In this document: positions 34,251-46,935 of the stretch, piece by piece | How the letters are laid out: each line of letters starts with the position of its first letter | How positions within the stretch are numbered: the first letter of the stretch is position 1 | From: Siphonodentalium dalli | Taxonomy: Eukaryota > Mollusca > Scaphopoda > Gadilida > Siphonodentaliidae | DNA length: 64,000 nt | Direction: 5' to 3' | Assembly: GCA_032622095.1 (NCBI GenBank) | Contig: CP136068.1 | Location: forward strand, 130,643,989-130,707,988 | Notes under the pieces: generated by a model | Database searches by the model: none | Told to the model about the DNA's origin: nothing | The model's input: only the letters and a program-made list of their open reading frames with translations | Position numbers and translations under genes: made by a program

Positions 34251-34360
34251 AATATATAATTTCAATTGTGTTTTAAAATATACAATTGACATTTAATCTG
34301 AATATAAAAACTTCTTTGTAAATATCATTGTTAAATGTATAATAGAGACAATAAGGGGGC

Positions 34361-34862
34361 TTAAAGGCACGGGAGGCCTTAGTTGTCGAAAATATTCATA
34401 TTTGTTTCAATCACCGTAAACAGAAAAACATTAAAACGCATACAGTTTTGTTCATATATACCATGACCATCGCGTAAACAGCATGCTATCATAAAGACCT
34501 ACTATATTTTACCTAAGCAGGAGCCTGATTGTGTTACAGAAGGCAGCACAGTGTTACTGGCTAATCACACACAAATCATATAAATGCTCTTTATTCGTTC
34601 CATATCAAAATTCAGCAACAATGAACGCTCTTTATGTTTACCATCATAATATAAACAAACACCAGGAAAGTACCTTTTTATGCTTTTGTTTACATAAGAA
34701 TGGTCAAACATATGACAATAACATACTGTTTATGCGATATTTCTTATTTGTATACGGACAAAGTCTGTCTACATTTTAATATTCTTTCTGTTTGTGGCGG
34801 TTTTTGACCGGTGGAAATATTTTCACAGCATACCCACCGCCAAGGCCTCCCGTACCTTTAAA
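34361..34862. mobile_element. ~0.5-kb MITE with AAAGG(C/T)ACGGGAGGCCTT ends
   Basis: Left end TTAAAGGCACGGGAGGCCTTAG, right end CAAGGCCTCCCGTACCTTTAAA: near-perfect inverted termini of about 21 bp. There is no coding capacity. The interior has TGAACGCTCTTTATG at 34622. Confidence 0.65.
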
Positions 34863-34869
34863 CTTTAAA

Positions 34870-35530
34870 TATACAATCAACAATTTCTCGTTACAGTTAT
34901 GGGTTTCTAAAATTGCAAGAGGCCAAACAAGATACTGTGTACATTCACGAAATGAAACTATACAAAGTACCTGTATCTTGTTCTGCCTCTTAAAATTGTA
35001 TAAACCTATATATGCAACAAAAAATATATTGATTGCTAATAAATACATCCCGACACATGATTTTCAATATATTTATAGAAAGAGTTACCTCAAATCTGTC
35101 GGTTGCTAAAAAAATATATAACAATTTCTGTTATTTGAGTATCCAGTTCAAACGATAGGAAAAAAAATCATCACACATGACAAAACAAGCACTGTATGTG
35201 CCTTAATAAACATCGTAACCCTGTATTTTTAAATGCACATATTCTAGGACGGGTGATGTGTAATAAACACAGAAAGACACGTGTATTAATGGATTTGTTG
35301 ATACGGCACTTGTGCCATTGAGGAAAGATAGAACTATAGGGTGTGCTGTTCATTCCGTCATTGTGCGCTAGCACTCGTGTCATATCAACAAACCCATAAA
35401 CAAAATTGTGTAATTCTGTGTATATACAGCATGTTTTCAATAGCTGTTTCATGAATCATGCAGATTGCAGGTTTACTGTTCAGGTACTAGCCCAAGTCTT
35501 TTCGTTATGCAACAGCTTGAGATATCGAAT
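34870..35530. other. No recognisable feature
   Basis: AT-rich, short ORFs only, no arms or tandem units seen. Confidence 0.35.
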
Positions 35531-35531
35531 A

Positions 35532-35690
35532 CAGTAATGCCCCCGAGTATAATCCACTCCTTAAACACAGTAGAATTATGGGTAACTTTTCAGGATTTAG
35601 TCGGAAATATGGCTTGTTGCCATTCATCGGAAAGCTCTCTGAGAGCTTTCCGATGAATGGCAACAAGCCTCATTTTAACAGTGATGTTTA
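35532..35690. mobile_element. Tc1/mariner-like MITE, copy 1 (decayed right end)
   Basis: Begins TA|CAGTAATGCCC and contains the palindromic hairpin TTGCCATTCATCGGAAAGCTCTC / GAGAGCTTTCCGATGAATGGCAA centred at about 35642. The right terminus has lost the clean CATTACTG end. It is the same family as 35945-36128. Confidence 0.65.
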
Positions 35691-35944
35691 CCAGAATTGC
35701 TAGCATGCAATGCCATTCTTTCATATAAATTACTCACAAAATATCAAAAGACCAGATGTGAGTATAATATAAATTTATCACCCCATTTTATGCAGGGATA
35801 CATAAAATAAACATAACATATGTTACTAGTATGCTTTAAAGTCAACATTGACAATTAAAGGTAAACAATCTCTCCATGGTCTCCATATCATCAGATTCTA
35901 AGAACAACATTTCTTAATCAATTAATTACCAAAACATAATGCTA

Positions 35945-36128
35945 CAGTAATGGCCAAAGTAATCGACCACTTAACCACAGCTGAATTATGGGAAATTTTT
36001 CAGGATTTAGTCGGAAATATGACTTGTTGCCATTCATCGGAAAGCTCTCCCCAAGAGCTTTCCGATGAATGGCAACAAGCCATTTAATTCTGCTGTGGTT
36101 AAGTGGTCAATTACTTTGGGCATTACTG
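35945..36128. mobile_element. Tc1/mariner-like MITE, 184 bp, complete
   Basis: Flanked by TA on both sides (35943-35944 and 36129-36130). Ends are CAGTAATGGCCAAAGTAAT and ATTACTTTGGGCATTACTG, and the inverted arms extend through CACTTAACCACAG. The centre is a perfect hairpin around GGAAAGCTCT. CAGT-type ends with TA duplication fit Tc1/mariner-derived MITEs. The whole element folds into one long stem. Confidence 0.8.
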
Positions 36129-36134
36129 TAACTA

Positions 36135-38225
36135 CTGTCAACTCTAGTGTAACATTTTCCAAAACGTGTTATAAATCAACATTTTGTTCATCGCAACTTG
36201 GTATCAAGATTATGTCAATCGACTCATTGAATATTTGCTAGGCCGGGAAATATTCATGGTGGTGACAAATAACAGATTTCAAAAAATTATATTTTTTAAC
36301 TCAGAACTTTAAAGGGTGTGTTCCTCAACTCGAATAAGTTATTTTTACCCCTGAAGCCAAAGAAATGGTAATTGAGGAGCGTGAACTCGGATTATCTGTC
36401 TTTAAATGTACATGTATGGTACATGTCTAAGCCACATTAAGCTCCTTGTACATATTACTTGGTGATACAGCAGGTTGACAAAGATAAAGGAACATCAGAA
36501 TATTTTTATTCTGTGATGGATTTTAAGGCCTGTATGTGTGTACATGTACATGAATCTGATTATATTAACATGCTGCAATAATTTGTCACTTAAAGTGATG
36601 TGAAACACTCCAATAGGGTGATAAAATATAAATGGAGAATAATCTTGTTCAAAGTAGTACTTTTTACAAATATTATATCCAAATTAACAACACACACCAT
36701 CATTCGTATACATAATTAAATGCAGTAACTATCAAAGGCGAACTCGTTTTCGTTATATTATCGCCGATAGATGCGCCCGAATCGAGTAGTAAATATTCAC
36801 AAATGAGCGTAGCTCAGGCAATGTGTTCTATGGAGTGATACGGTTGATTTGCTTTCGATTTTCGGCTATGTTAGTAGAATGCTACCTTCTTCCAGTTGGC
36901 ATAGCGCCTTGGTACTAACTGATCAGTTTCACGCACCAGAACAAGTGCATAATATATCTTTAAAAGTTCATATCCTTCAGACAAGCTCAGAAACAAGGCT
37001 TGAGACTGATCCATGGGTACTGTTGTGCTTTGTGTAGAGATATGAAACTGGTACACCTCCAAATTCTGGTCAATGTAGTATGAAGTACGGTATAACAAAG
37101 GTTATGCATACACTGGATGCCATAGTGCACATTTTCTGAGACTCATACAGGTACATACAGAAGCATACAGGTACATGTACATGTATGTTGTAGAATTGAA
37201 TTCACTAACTTCACTTGCCAAGATTTTCACCACTAAGTCTGATAAAATGTAGACGTCACTGATCGGTCTCCATCAAGGAAGGAATGGATGTGTCATTTTT
37301 GCCTTTGATGAAGACATTGGTCATCATTTGGTTATATATTAAAGCCTCCCCTTCGCTGCACACTGCACAGTACTGGATTCAGTGCATACCATTCATTGGT
37401 ATACATATGGTACATGTATATAACCAGGACTGTCACAAAGCAACAACTCACATTATGTCATGCATGGACGAATACCGATAACATCTAGATTACATGTATC
37501 CGTTACATGTACACCGAATAACATTTGAAATCCTTCCTCATCCAGTCTTGGACAGAATTAATAATATTGGTATCAAGTGTAATCATTATCTGCAAGAAAC
37601 ACTCAGGAAACATGATTCTATGATTGGTTATCAGATATCAGGCCTTGAATGAAATTTGTATGTCTCAATCCAATCAGGCAGCTCCTCCTGTCTGAAAAAT
37701 AAGATTTGAATGCTTGTAATGACATCAGAAAAGCGGAATGACTAATCATGTACATATTATTAAAATGTACGGTCCAAATTAATCACCCGGGGGGGGGGGG
37801 GGGGGGGCAGTTATAACAGTATTGTTATCCATTCAAACGCTGCATGTTGGTCAGAATCAGCTACAAATACATATATTTACATACTAAGTGTTGTCATCAC
37901 TAAATCCAGCATACTGATTGGTCCGCGCCCACGTGGCTAGTTGCAGTTATTTCTCGGTGAATGCGCAACGGCTCATAACACCAAGCTCACAACACCATCC
38001 ATACGTCATTGGGTTTGGAAAGACGAACGCGTAATGTTTTGGGCGCATTTGGACTCGCGCAGGATTGACTTAATACATCACCTGGTTGCAATATGAAGAG
38101 AAATTGTTCCTATTAACTTTTGCCAAGGGTGCTATTGGGTACTTTGGGCTGTTTTTGTCACGATACACTATTCAATTTAAATACATTTACAAAAGTGGCT
38201 TTTTCGCTAAATATATATAAATATA
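36135..38225. other. No recognisable gene
   Basis: About 2 kb with no convincing ORF. Contains frequent ACATGTA palindromes (for example 36410-36424 and 37157-37185) and an 18-base G run at about 37791-37807. Confidence 0.4.
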
Positions 38226-38228
38226 AGG

Positions 38229-38370
38229 ATTAACTGTCATGTAGACTATTTTAATGGAGATGTAACCGTGAGGTAAGTGGTCATAACTTGTATGTAAAGG
38301 GTTTTACACAAGTTATGTCCACTTACCTCACGGTTACATCTCCATAAAAACAGTCCACATGACAGTTAAT
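38229..38370. mobile_element. 142-bp foldback MITE
   Basis: ATTAACTGTCATGT(A/G)GACT...ATGGAGATGTAACCGTGAGG and its reverse complement meet near 38300 around AAGGGTTTTACAC. Mismatches are few, so the transcript would form a long hairpin. No target duplication was identified. Confidence 0.7.
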
Positions 38371-38632
38371 AATTATGTACATGTACTAGTAGCATATACC
38401 GTTGTAACAGGATACCTCCCCTTAAATATCTCCCCACTCACGATACCCACATGAATGACTAAAATAAAATTTTACTCATTTGATATGCTACTTGAACAAA
38501 CAAAATTAAATAAAAAACAAACGTAAATCTCATAAAACATCTTTTTCGAGCCATTTCATGGTTAAATGATATCAAAACTTCAAAAGGGTGAATTTTCTTT
38601 TAGTCATATATTGGGGGAATGTCAGGGAATTA

Positions 38633-38712
38633 CAGTAATGCCCAAAGTAAGTGACCACTTAACCTCAGGATTGTGGGTAATTTTTCAGGATTTATTCAGA
38701 AATATGGCTTGT
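38633..38712. mobile_element. Tc1/mariner-like MITE fragment, copy 3
   Basis: TA|CAGTAATGCCCAAAGTAAGTGACCACTTAACC, then the TTTTTCAGGATTTATTCAGAAATATGGCTTG block, then truncation before the hairpin. Confidence 0.7.
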
Positions 38713-39018
38713 GTGGTCTCACACCAGAAACTTCTAACACAGCAGTACTAGAAGGTTACCGCTTCAACCGGTTGATATTTATGTAAAATATACTAAGCAG
38801 ACTAGGTGTTATGTATTGCTCCGCGTACCTATTTTTCCATGTACCTAAGAATAAGTCAAGCCCTGTTCCATGTGTGAGGTATGGCTACATGTATACTCAA
38901 AGTAATTGGCCACCTCTTAGTATAGTACCCCCCCCCCCCCCGTTAATACTGCAGTATTAAAGATATAAAGCACAGTAACCTCCAACACCTCATTATGGTT
39001 ACTGCATATACCGCAGTT

Positions 39019-39148
39019 ACACCCCATATGCATGTTGTCATGTTACACCCTATATGCATGTTGTCATGTTACACCCCATATGCATGTTGTCATGTTACAC
39101 CCCATATGCATGTTGTCATGTTACACCCCATATGCATGTTGTCATGTT
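39019..39148. repeat. 26-bp tandem repeat, 5 copies
   Basis: ACACCC(C/T)ATATGCATGTTGTCATGTT is repeated five times almost without change. It contains the ATGCAT palindrome. Near-identity of units indicates recent expansion. Confidence 0.85.
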
Positions 39149-39585
39149 TCGCATGCATGAAAATAAAATGCAGTGTTTTTCCTCATATCTGTGGAACGGA
39201 TGGCCTTCGTTACATGTACATGTATATAGTACTCCAAATATAGGACATGGGAACGCTGATAGAAAAATTGTATTGTATATACGGGGGTTAAATGTAGCAC
39301 ATAATGAACTTTGAAGTTGCCAACATTGTTTCGGCTGTCAATTTATAAACTCCACCCATCCATGTTGTCAGGCTGCATTGATTGGCATTACACAAACAAG
39401 CATGAAAATATAATTTAGTGATTCATCTTATTCATGCAAATATAAGTTCATTGAACAAGATCCATGTGGCTGTTTTAATTTTCAACTTTTGGTGTGATAT
39501 TTGTTGGTGTATCATAACTGCATGGTGCTCCACAACAGTAATCGACTTGATACCGTGGTGGATATCATATACTGCGATCATTACC
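39149..39585. other. No recognisable feature
   Basis: Unique AT-rich sequence, no supported feature. Confidence 0.35.
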
Positions 39586-39587
39586 AG

Positions 39588-40465
39588 GTATCCCCCCCCC
39601 CCCCGCGGAAAAAAAACTGCGGGACACAACGTACCGGGGGTGGGGGTACCTGGGCGTAAAAAATTTACACGTAAATTTTGTCCTTATTCATTTAGGGGGG
39701 GGGGGTTGCATGTAAACAAAATTCCAAATATGTATTTTCAGACTCACAACTTCAATTTTCTCTCATTTTATAGAATATGGATTAACCTTAATATCCAAAT
39801 CATATATACATGAGTAGTACAATCCACATAAAACAATTTTGGATAACCACTGTCTTGGTTTACATGTGATATTGACCCCATTAACCCTCTTAATAATGCC
39901 AACTATGTCAGTGTCTACCAGTCGATTGCAGAATTCTACCCTGCGATCGCTTATATGGCAAATTTTTACTGCAGAACTATCCCATGGTTTAAACAATTTC
40001 TCCTCCAATGGTATCAGAAAACAGTTATATGCTGGTATCTCACTCATCTCATTTGCATCAGATTTTTCAAAGTCGAGGTAATGACTAGTTATCATTTTTT
40101 AAAGTGCATACATAGCGTTGCGATCACCAATATACATGTTTGTACATGTCATGACATCACGAGGTACAAATCTGCGTTCTACTGGTAGACAATGACCATT
40201 TTAGTCATAATAATCTAAACTAAGTTACCAAGCACCTCTCGTGAATTGTATGCTCAGGTGTTTTTTTCGGTTTCCGGTCAAACCGAGTTGTTGTCCGGCT
40301 GGGGTAGATTTGATTTTTCTGGGGGGGGGGGGGGGGCAAATGGTCAGTGGAAAAAAAACTGCAGTTTTGCTGTGGGGGGGGGGGGGGGGTACCCAAACCG
40401 AAGAAAACAGTTTTTCCACCCTGTGTCTGCAGTTTTTTTCCGGCCCCCCTGCCCCCCCCCATTTT
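39588..40465. repeat. Cluster of long G/C homopolymers with AAAAAACTGC motif
   Basis: C runs at 39591-39604 and about 40455, G runs at 39697-39706, 40321-40336 and 40374-40389. A 'GGAAAAAAAACTGC(A/G)G' block accompanies the runs (39607, 40349, and inverted CTGCAGTTTTTTTCCGG at 40428). It looks like an inverted or tandem repeat family built around homopolymers. ORFs across it (Pro/Gly runs) are artefacts of the composition. Confidence 0.55.
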
Positions 40466-40599
40466 TAAGGTCCATAATTTTGAGGATAGCGGTATATACA
40501 TGTATTGGTGACAATGTACAAATATTCATCTGCATGGTAGCTATAGATATAAACTCACCACTGGTATTTTGGCGAACAGACTTCCAGTGATATTTCACC

Positions 40600-40885
40600 T
40601 GTCATTTGTTCATTGCCACGTGTCTAGCTAGACAGGACCGACGCTTAAGACTAATCATGGGCGAAATCAATCTTCATATGTTGAAGATGAGAGGGCATGA
40701 TGCCGCATCCACCATGGCTAATGAATCTGGTATTTCTGTAATTGAAGAAAAAATACATGTACCGGTACATATATATATGTGATATGGATGCATGTATTTT
40801 CATAATTTGCAAACATATTCAAAAAACAAGTGTAAAGTTCATTCTTCCAACAATATTAGCATTTTCGGCGATTCAGATGTCAGAA
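40600..40885. other. No recognisable feature
   Basis: Short ORFs only. A 73-codon ORF at 40742 is not supported by any motif. Confidence 0.3.
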
Positions 40886-40889
40886 GACC

Positions 40890-41600
40890 ATAATTCAATC
40901 GTAAGTGGAGGAATCGGGCCTGACAAAATCATGGATAGTTTGTTACGATGTCATCGCAGATGAGTATATTTAATATCGGTGGTTAACCACGTGATTAACT
41001 ATCCTATGATATTTCCATTTACTTTGTACGATTTTTACGTACACGCAAATTTCACCAAGTGGAGGTAACCAAGGATACGTCACAATTTTGCAATTCTGCA
41101 TTGATATAACTCGTGATCATGTCGTGAGCATGCGCAGTCCAACTATCGGTTATTACCCAAGATGGGAATCTGTCCACTTACAATTGAATCGTAGTCATAT
41201 GAATCATGAATGTTCACTCAGTGAACGTACAGATGAAAGATACAATCTTAAGTGGAGGAACCGGGATCGACGAGATCGTTGATAGTTTGTTCACATGATT
41301 ACGATGTCGTACATGATGAAATCACAGTTTTTTTGTAAAGCATGTGATTGACTATCATGCGATCCTTCAGGCCACAATTTTTACATACACATGACTGATT
41401 AGTGATTACGTCGCAAATGGGGATAACCAAGGATACGCCACAATTTCGCTTTTAAATAAAACAGTGCATGATATTATTTTTTACCTACGATTTTGAGGTG
41501 AGCATGCACAGTTGAGCGGTTACTTCCTACGACAGAAATATTTCCACTTACGATTGTATCGTGGTATCTGAACGTTCACTTAGTGTTAAATTGGCCATGG
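40890..41600. repeat. ~348-bp tandem repeat, 2 copies
   Basis: GTGGAGGAA(T/C)CGGG at 40903 and 41253, TAACCAAGGATACG at about 41068 and 41415, GAGCATGC(G/A)CAGT at 41128 and 41502. The units are clearly diverged. Confidence 0.65.
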
Positions 41601-42990
41601 CATGACAATATTAAAGAGATTGTGGGAATTCTATCAGGTTGACATTTGTTAGAATAATGGTATGAAGTACCGGTATAACTGATCATAACTGACAATTTCC
41701 TTATAAGCTACATGTATATTTTCAATAACTGGGACCTTTTAATATTCCAACTATTGTCATATTAATGTCGACCGATAATACACTGCATTTATGGCAGAAT
41801 TTGATTTTGCAGACGAAAATAGCCATTCCCGGACAGTTTTTCCTTTTATGAAGCATCAAATTTAGGCCAATTTATACTTCATTAAAAATCGTTTTTGCAG
41901 TTGGGAACACAGTTGGGAATATTGTGTAGGGCTACCTTTATATATGATTCATAAATGCCATATAATCATAGTCCGTCAGAAGTTACTATTTTGACCAAAA
42001 AAATGTTCATTTATTAATGACGGATTCCATTTTTTGAAATATTTAACGGAAACAAAATTAGGCCGATTTACTATCAAATTTCATTTGAATAAAACAGGAT
42101 AAGTCGTGCATTTTTAATTGTAGTTCGATTAAGTATTTTACTAGTAACAGTCTGTTCATAATGAGAAATCACTTCAATTGATGACTAATTAGTTTCACTT
42201 ACCTAAAATCCGATCAATTTGTATCCTATGAAATCGTAAGAAGGACGTCCAGCCTCGATCTGCGCCGGTAGGTTAAAAAAATTGGAATCATTGTGCGCTG
42301 TTGTAAAGTGGAACGAAATTACACGCTTCAAGAACTTTTACCTCAAATTTGCAATAATAAAAGTTCAACGAAGCAATAGATTGATAAGGCCACCACCAAC
42401 AGGAGCGTGAAGACAGGGTTATTGGGGTGTATATATCCCAAACAGTTCTAATAATTAAAAATTTCATGACTGCCACATTAGTTGTAAACTTCACACCATA
42501 TAAGAGCACCCCACCCCTTGGAATACGGAATAATACCACTTAACACAGAGGGTGGAATACGAAATACCAGTTAACAGCCATATGGATAAATTCTCTATTG
42601 CCGTACGAACGCCGGTCATCATGTCCATGTCTAAATTGATATAAATTGATGATCGACGATCTGTATGTCAAACCGTGCATTTATTGGGACAAACATCGCA
42701 TTTGTATTATTCTTATGATCGTTTTATTGGAAGGTTGGTATACGAATACCGGTATTTTTGGAATACCGAATACCTCCTAACAGAGGGGCCGGAATATGGC
42801 GTACCTCATAACAGGGCATGGAATACAGCGTACGAAATGGGGGGGGGGCTCTTATACCGGATATGACATATATTACATAAAAAACACACTCACCGCGCTG
42901 TTGAAGGGGGATGTCTGTGTAACCTTTGTTTATTAATTTAACCCTTTCATAACGGGAGTTAGGCTGGTGCAGCATTAAGGACGCTGTTTG
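41601..42990. other. No recognisable gene
   Basis: AT-rich region. Around 42520-42860 the phrase GGAATAC recurs (42522, 42554, 42760, 42821) with no clear period. A short G run occurs at 42839-42848. Confidence 0.35.
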
Positions 42991-42994
42991 TATT

Positions 42995-44085
42995 AAACAT
43001 TTATCATGGTCAGTGTATGCATTTTAAAACACAGGACAAGTTAGATTACATCATTTAATTGATATTCTAGTTAAAATAGTCTGTGAAACTACTTTAAAAC
43101 CACATGTTATGCACCCTGTTTTGCCAACTAAACTATGAAATATAGATATGTTATTTGTTTTATTATCAGAGAAAAGCATTCTGCAAAGATATGGCCTTAA
43201 ACATGTTATAAACATGCAAATAGTGGCTTCATTTGGCCTTTCTTCCATCATTTAGAGAGTAAAATCTGAAGAAATTCCCTTAGTTTGATATTTATGATCC
43301 CATAATCCCATGAAATGGTATTTAAAACCTCAAATGTCAGTATTTCCTATCAGATGGACATATCAACTAATAAATTAAACATTTCCCATGGTCATTACAT
43401 GCATTTTAATATACAAGGCAATGTAGAAAACATCATTTGATGGATATTTTACTTAAAATAATCAGTGGAAACTACATAAAAGCAATATTGTATGCATCCC
43501 TGTATAGCCAAATCAAATTAAACTATGGATGTTGTATTGTTTATTTCACCTGAGACATGTATTCTGTTCAGATATAGCCTTATATATGTTATAAACATGC
43601 CAATAATGGCATAATTTAGGCTTTTTCCCCATAATTTAGAGAGTCAAAGCTGAATAAATTCCCTTAAGTTTCAAATTTAAAAGATGCCAAGCCAGCTGAA
43701 ATGGTGTATCAAACCTAAAATGTCAGTATTTCTTATCTGATTGACATCTCTACCAATAAATTAAGCATTTCTCATGGCCATTGCATGCTTTTTAATATAT
43801 AGGACAAGGCAGAATACATCACTTGATGGATATTTTACTTAAAATACTTTGTGGAAACTAAATAAAAGCCACATTGTATGCTTTCCTATATAGCCAAATG
43901 AAATTCAACTATGGATAAATTGGATATTTTATTGTTTGTATCATCAGAGACATCCATTCTGCTAAGATATAGTCTTTTGTGTGTTATAAACATACAATAG
44001 GTGCATGGCCTCATTGGGCTTGCTTTCATAATACAAGAGAGTCAACTCTGAAGAAATACCATCGGTTTGAAATTGGTAGCATCTT
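42995..44085. repeat. ~385-bp tandem repeat, about 2.8 copies
   Basis: Unit starts at 42995, 43377 and 43763 with A(A/G)CATTT.(T/C)CATGG(T/C)CA. Shared internal blocks include GTTATAAACATGC and AAATGTCAGTATTTC(C/T)TATC. Units are perhaps 75-80 percent alike by eye. No ORF is conserved. Confidence 0.7.
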
Positions 44086-44370
44086 CCATCCTTATATAAG
44101 AGGGGTATATACCAGCTTGAAGTACCGGTTTAATTAATAGGTTCAATGCAAGGGGCCACCAGAGCGGTTTGTCTAGTTCGGGATGGTGTGGCAAACCACC
44201 AACTGGAGATTTCAAGGGAGGCCTCCTCAATGGCGACCCACTATATTGTGCAAACAATTTTTTTTTATTAAAATTGTATAAAGGTCAGCATGCCCTAAGC
44301 GCATTGAGAAATAGATAAAAACACTTACTGACAGATTGCCAATAACAAAATTACAGCTGTTGAAACTATT
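44086..44370. other. No recognisable feature
   Basis: Unique sequence between two tandem arrays. A 71-codon minus-strand ORF (44042-44257) lacks motifs. Confidence 0.3.
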
Positions 44371-44640
44371 GTTATGTAAACAAAACTGTTACAGTGATTT
44401 GTCAACAAATATATAATTCTAGCTGTATTATTAGTTCAAATATTTAACTATGAATAACATTTTCAGAATATTTAATCAACAGGTTGGACCTTTTCCAATG
44501 TTATGTAAACAAAACTGTTACAGTGAGTGACTTGTCAACAATTATATAATCCTATAGCTGTAGTATTACATGTAGTTCAAATATTTAAGTATGAATATGA
44601 ATTTCAGAATATTTAATCAACAGGTTGGACCTTTTTCAAT
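44371..44640. repeat. ~130-140-bp tandem duplication
   Basis: GTTATGTAAACAAAACTGTTACAGTGA starts at 44371 and 44500. GAATATTTAATCAACAGGTTGGACC ends each unit. The second copy carries small insertions. Confidence 0.75.
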
Positions 44641-44699
44641 GTTTACCATAAAATTTTGATCACAATTTTGCTATCGTTGGACTTTTACAGTTATTCTAT

Positions 44700-45031
44700 T
44701 ACAGCAGTAATTTGTACATAACAATTAATTCTTGGTTTAGAAATATTTTCTTTAAGTATTTCTTAACTTAGAAAAAAAATCTTGAAACAAGAAATATATA
44801 TTTAATTTTTGAAGCCATTTTCTTAGTAAGAAAATTTTTTCTTGTTTCAAGACTAAAATCTATCTTTTTTGAGAAAACTATCTTTTGTCTGGTGGGAGTT
44901 TCTTAAATTTTCTTGATGTAGCAGACTTTGGGGGTATATTTCTCAAAATAAGATTTATTTTCCTGTTTCAGGAAATAGTTTTTCTTGTTTCAAGATATTT
45001 TATCTTATTAAGAAATTATTTTTGGCAGTGC
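44700..45031. repeat. Right TATTTTTGGCAGTG end with subterminal array
   Basis: Ends AAGAAATTATTTTTGGCAGTG at 45031, the inverse of the 33707 end. It carries the same TTTCTTA/TCAAGA-type subterminal repeats. The pair could bound one 11.3-kb composite element (33707-45031), or could be two independent MITE ends. No target duplication was seen. Confidence 0.55.
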
Positions 45032-45960
45032 AGTTGCCCACATATTTCAGAGAAATAAATTGATACCATAACTAATTGATACCTTAACCACTGTAGGCCT
45101 GCACTATTGGGTACGGTACTGTTTCTTGATTCAGTCCACAATTGTTGGTCATTATAAATATTAGCCCTAGTATAAGTACAATCTATGAGCATTATTTTTA
45201 CTGTTTGTATGGTTTTTTGCACAATCATCCCCCCTGTTGTTTAACTAGTTTCTCGTGGGACCGCCTGGCTACTCGAGCAGCTTTTATCATCAAGTTGGCT
45301 TCACTAGATTTGGCATTTTCCAGTGATTTCTCTTACATATTTTGTGATATATCCCTCTGAGGTTGGGGGCTTCACAATTTTGTTTTATTCCATATCATTT
45401 TCTCTTCAGAAATTCATTTTCATATATATATATCTTTTTATATATTTATCTGCTAATTTTCTTTTTGTTGCAATGAGTATTTGTTTATGCCTATCGCGGA
45501 AAACATTTTCCATTTTTAATGGTGGCCATGAGATTTTAAAAGTAACATGCAGCTACCGATCAAAATACGTAGATTTAAAAAAAAGTCCGCGCATGGGATC
45601 AATATTATTTCTATCCAGCATTGCCGCAGCATTATTGATTCATGCACATTCGGCCAGCCCTAAGTAATTGTGGCTTCAAACTTGCCGTTTCGGAAGTCTG
45701 TGCTTATTGTTTTGTTTGCTAACTATAGAATAGCCGCAATAGCGATTAATTTTTATTTAATATTAATAAGAACAAAATACGCTTATATCGTATAAGTATA
45801 CTTATATCGCCGAAATAAATGTGTGTGCTCTTCAAATTGGGTTTCATGGACTTCGGTGCAAGTGCTACATTGATGCTGGTGCTACATGGACTTCGGTAAC
45901 AGAATGAGTGCTTGTATAAGGAATCACCATGCACCACGGGCAGGGATGTGGCTAGAGGGT
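45032..45960. other. No recognisable gene
   Basis: A 114-codon plus-strand ORF (45323-45667) is Phe/Ile/Leu-rich with an IYIYLFIYLS stretch from TATA repeats. I do not consider it a gene. Confidence 0.35.
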
Positions 45961-45967
45961 CTCCGCT

Positions 45968-46145
45968 GGGGGGGGGGGGGGTGTCCACCTTGGGAAATTC
46001 CAACTGCAGCCCCCCCCCCCCTTGAGTCGGAATCACACCAACACAACTGTTTGCATAATTCCAATTGCACCCCCCCCCCCATCTTGAGTCGGAATCACAC
46101 CAACACAACTTTTTGCATAATTCCATTTGGACCCCCCCCCCCCCC
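45968..46145. repeat. ~62-bp tandem units with C runs, about 2.5 copies
   Basis: CTTGAGTCGGAATCACACCAACACAACT(G/T)TTTGCATAATTCCA is repeated at 46021 and 46083. Each unit ends in 10 to 14 C, and a partial unit with opposite G run lies at 45968-46020. Pro-rich ORFs here are artefacts. Confidence 0.75.
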
Positions 46146-46309
46146 TTGTACCTCATGCTCAGGCCTAATTTCCTATATATTCATAAGCCATGCTTCTATG
46201 TTCCCAGTATGAGAACATTAATATATTTTAACCTGAAAATTGACCAAAAAAAAAACAACTAGTAGTCTAATTCCAGACAAATGCACACAGCTACCGACAA
46301 CAGACCAGG

Positions 46310-46935
46310 AAACACCGGGCCGACCATGGTTGTTCGGCCCGGTGTGAGAAAATTTTGAAAACTATACAAGAAAATCGCAAATCCTAGCCTCTAGACTGGC
46401 CTCAACTGAAGCTTTCCTAGTGTTGGAAATTTCAAACCTCATGCTCCCCCTCAGGTTGGAAAATTCTTCAACTGATGACCATTTATGTCTACAAGTTTGA
46501 CCAAATGTAGTAAAATATTGTTTTGCTAAACTAATTAGCAGTTTCGTATTGGCCATGTGGATGGAGCAATGACACACCGGGCCGACCATGGTTCGGCCTT
46601 GTGTGCGAAAATTTTGAAATCTGAACAAGAAAATCGCAAAATCCTAACATCTAGACTAGCCTCAAGTCTTCTTAGAGTTGGAAATTTCAAACCTGACACC
46701 CCCCACTTAGGTTGGAAATTTTTCAACTGATGACAATTCTAATGACAATGTTGACCAATTGTATGACAATATTGTTTTCTTAAATTAACTAGAAGTTTTT
46801 GACTGGCCACGTGGGAGGGACCAGGACACAAGCTTTCCAAGTGTTGGAAATTTCCAACCTGTCACCCCCCTAAGGTTGGAAAATTTCCAACTGATGACCA
46901 TTTCTGTCAAAGTTTTTGACCAAAAATAGGAACAT
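46310..46935. repeat. ~255-260-bp tandem units, about 2.4 copies
   Basis: GCCGACCATGGTTG?TTCGGCC at 46320 and 46581, AAGAAAATCGCAAA(A)TCCTA at 46367 and 46625, and 'AGGTTGGAAA(A)TT' at 46452, 46710 and 46873. It is related in inverse orientation to the ~150-bp units at 2545-3115. Confidence 0.65.

Noticed and set aside
39588-40600. Pro- and Gly-rich ORFs on both strands
   Set aside because: Produced by poly(G)/poly(C) runs.
45746-46262. Pro-rich and Gly-rich overlapping ORFs
   Set aside because: Translations of ~62-bp tandem units ending in C runs.
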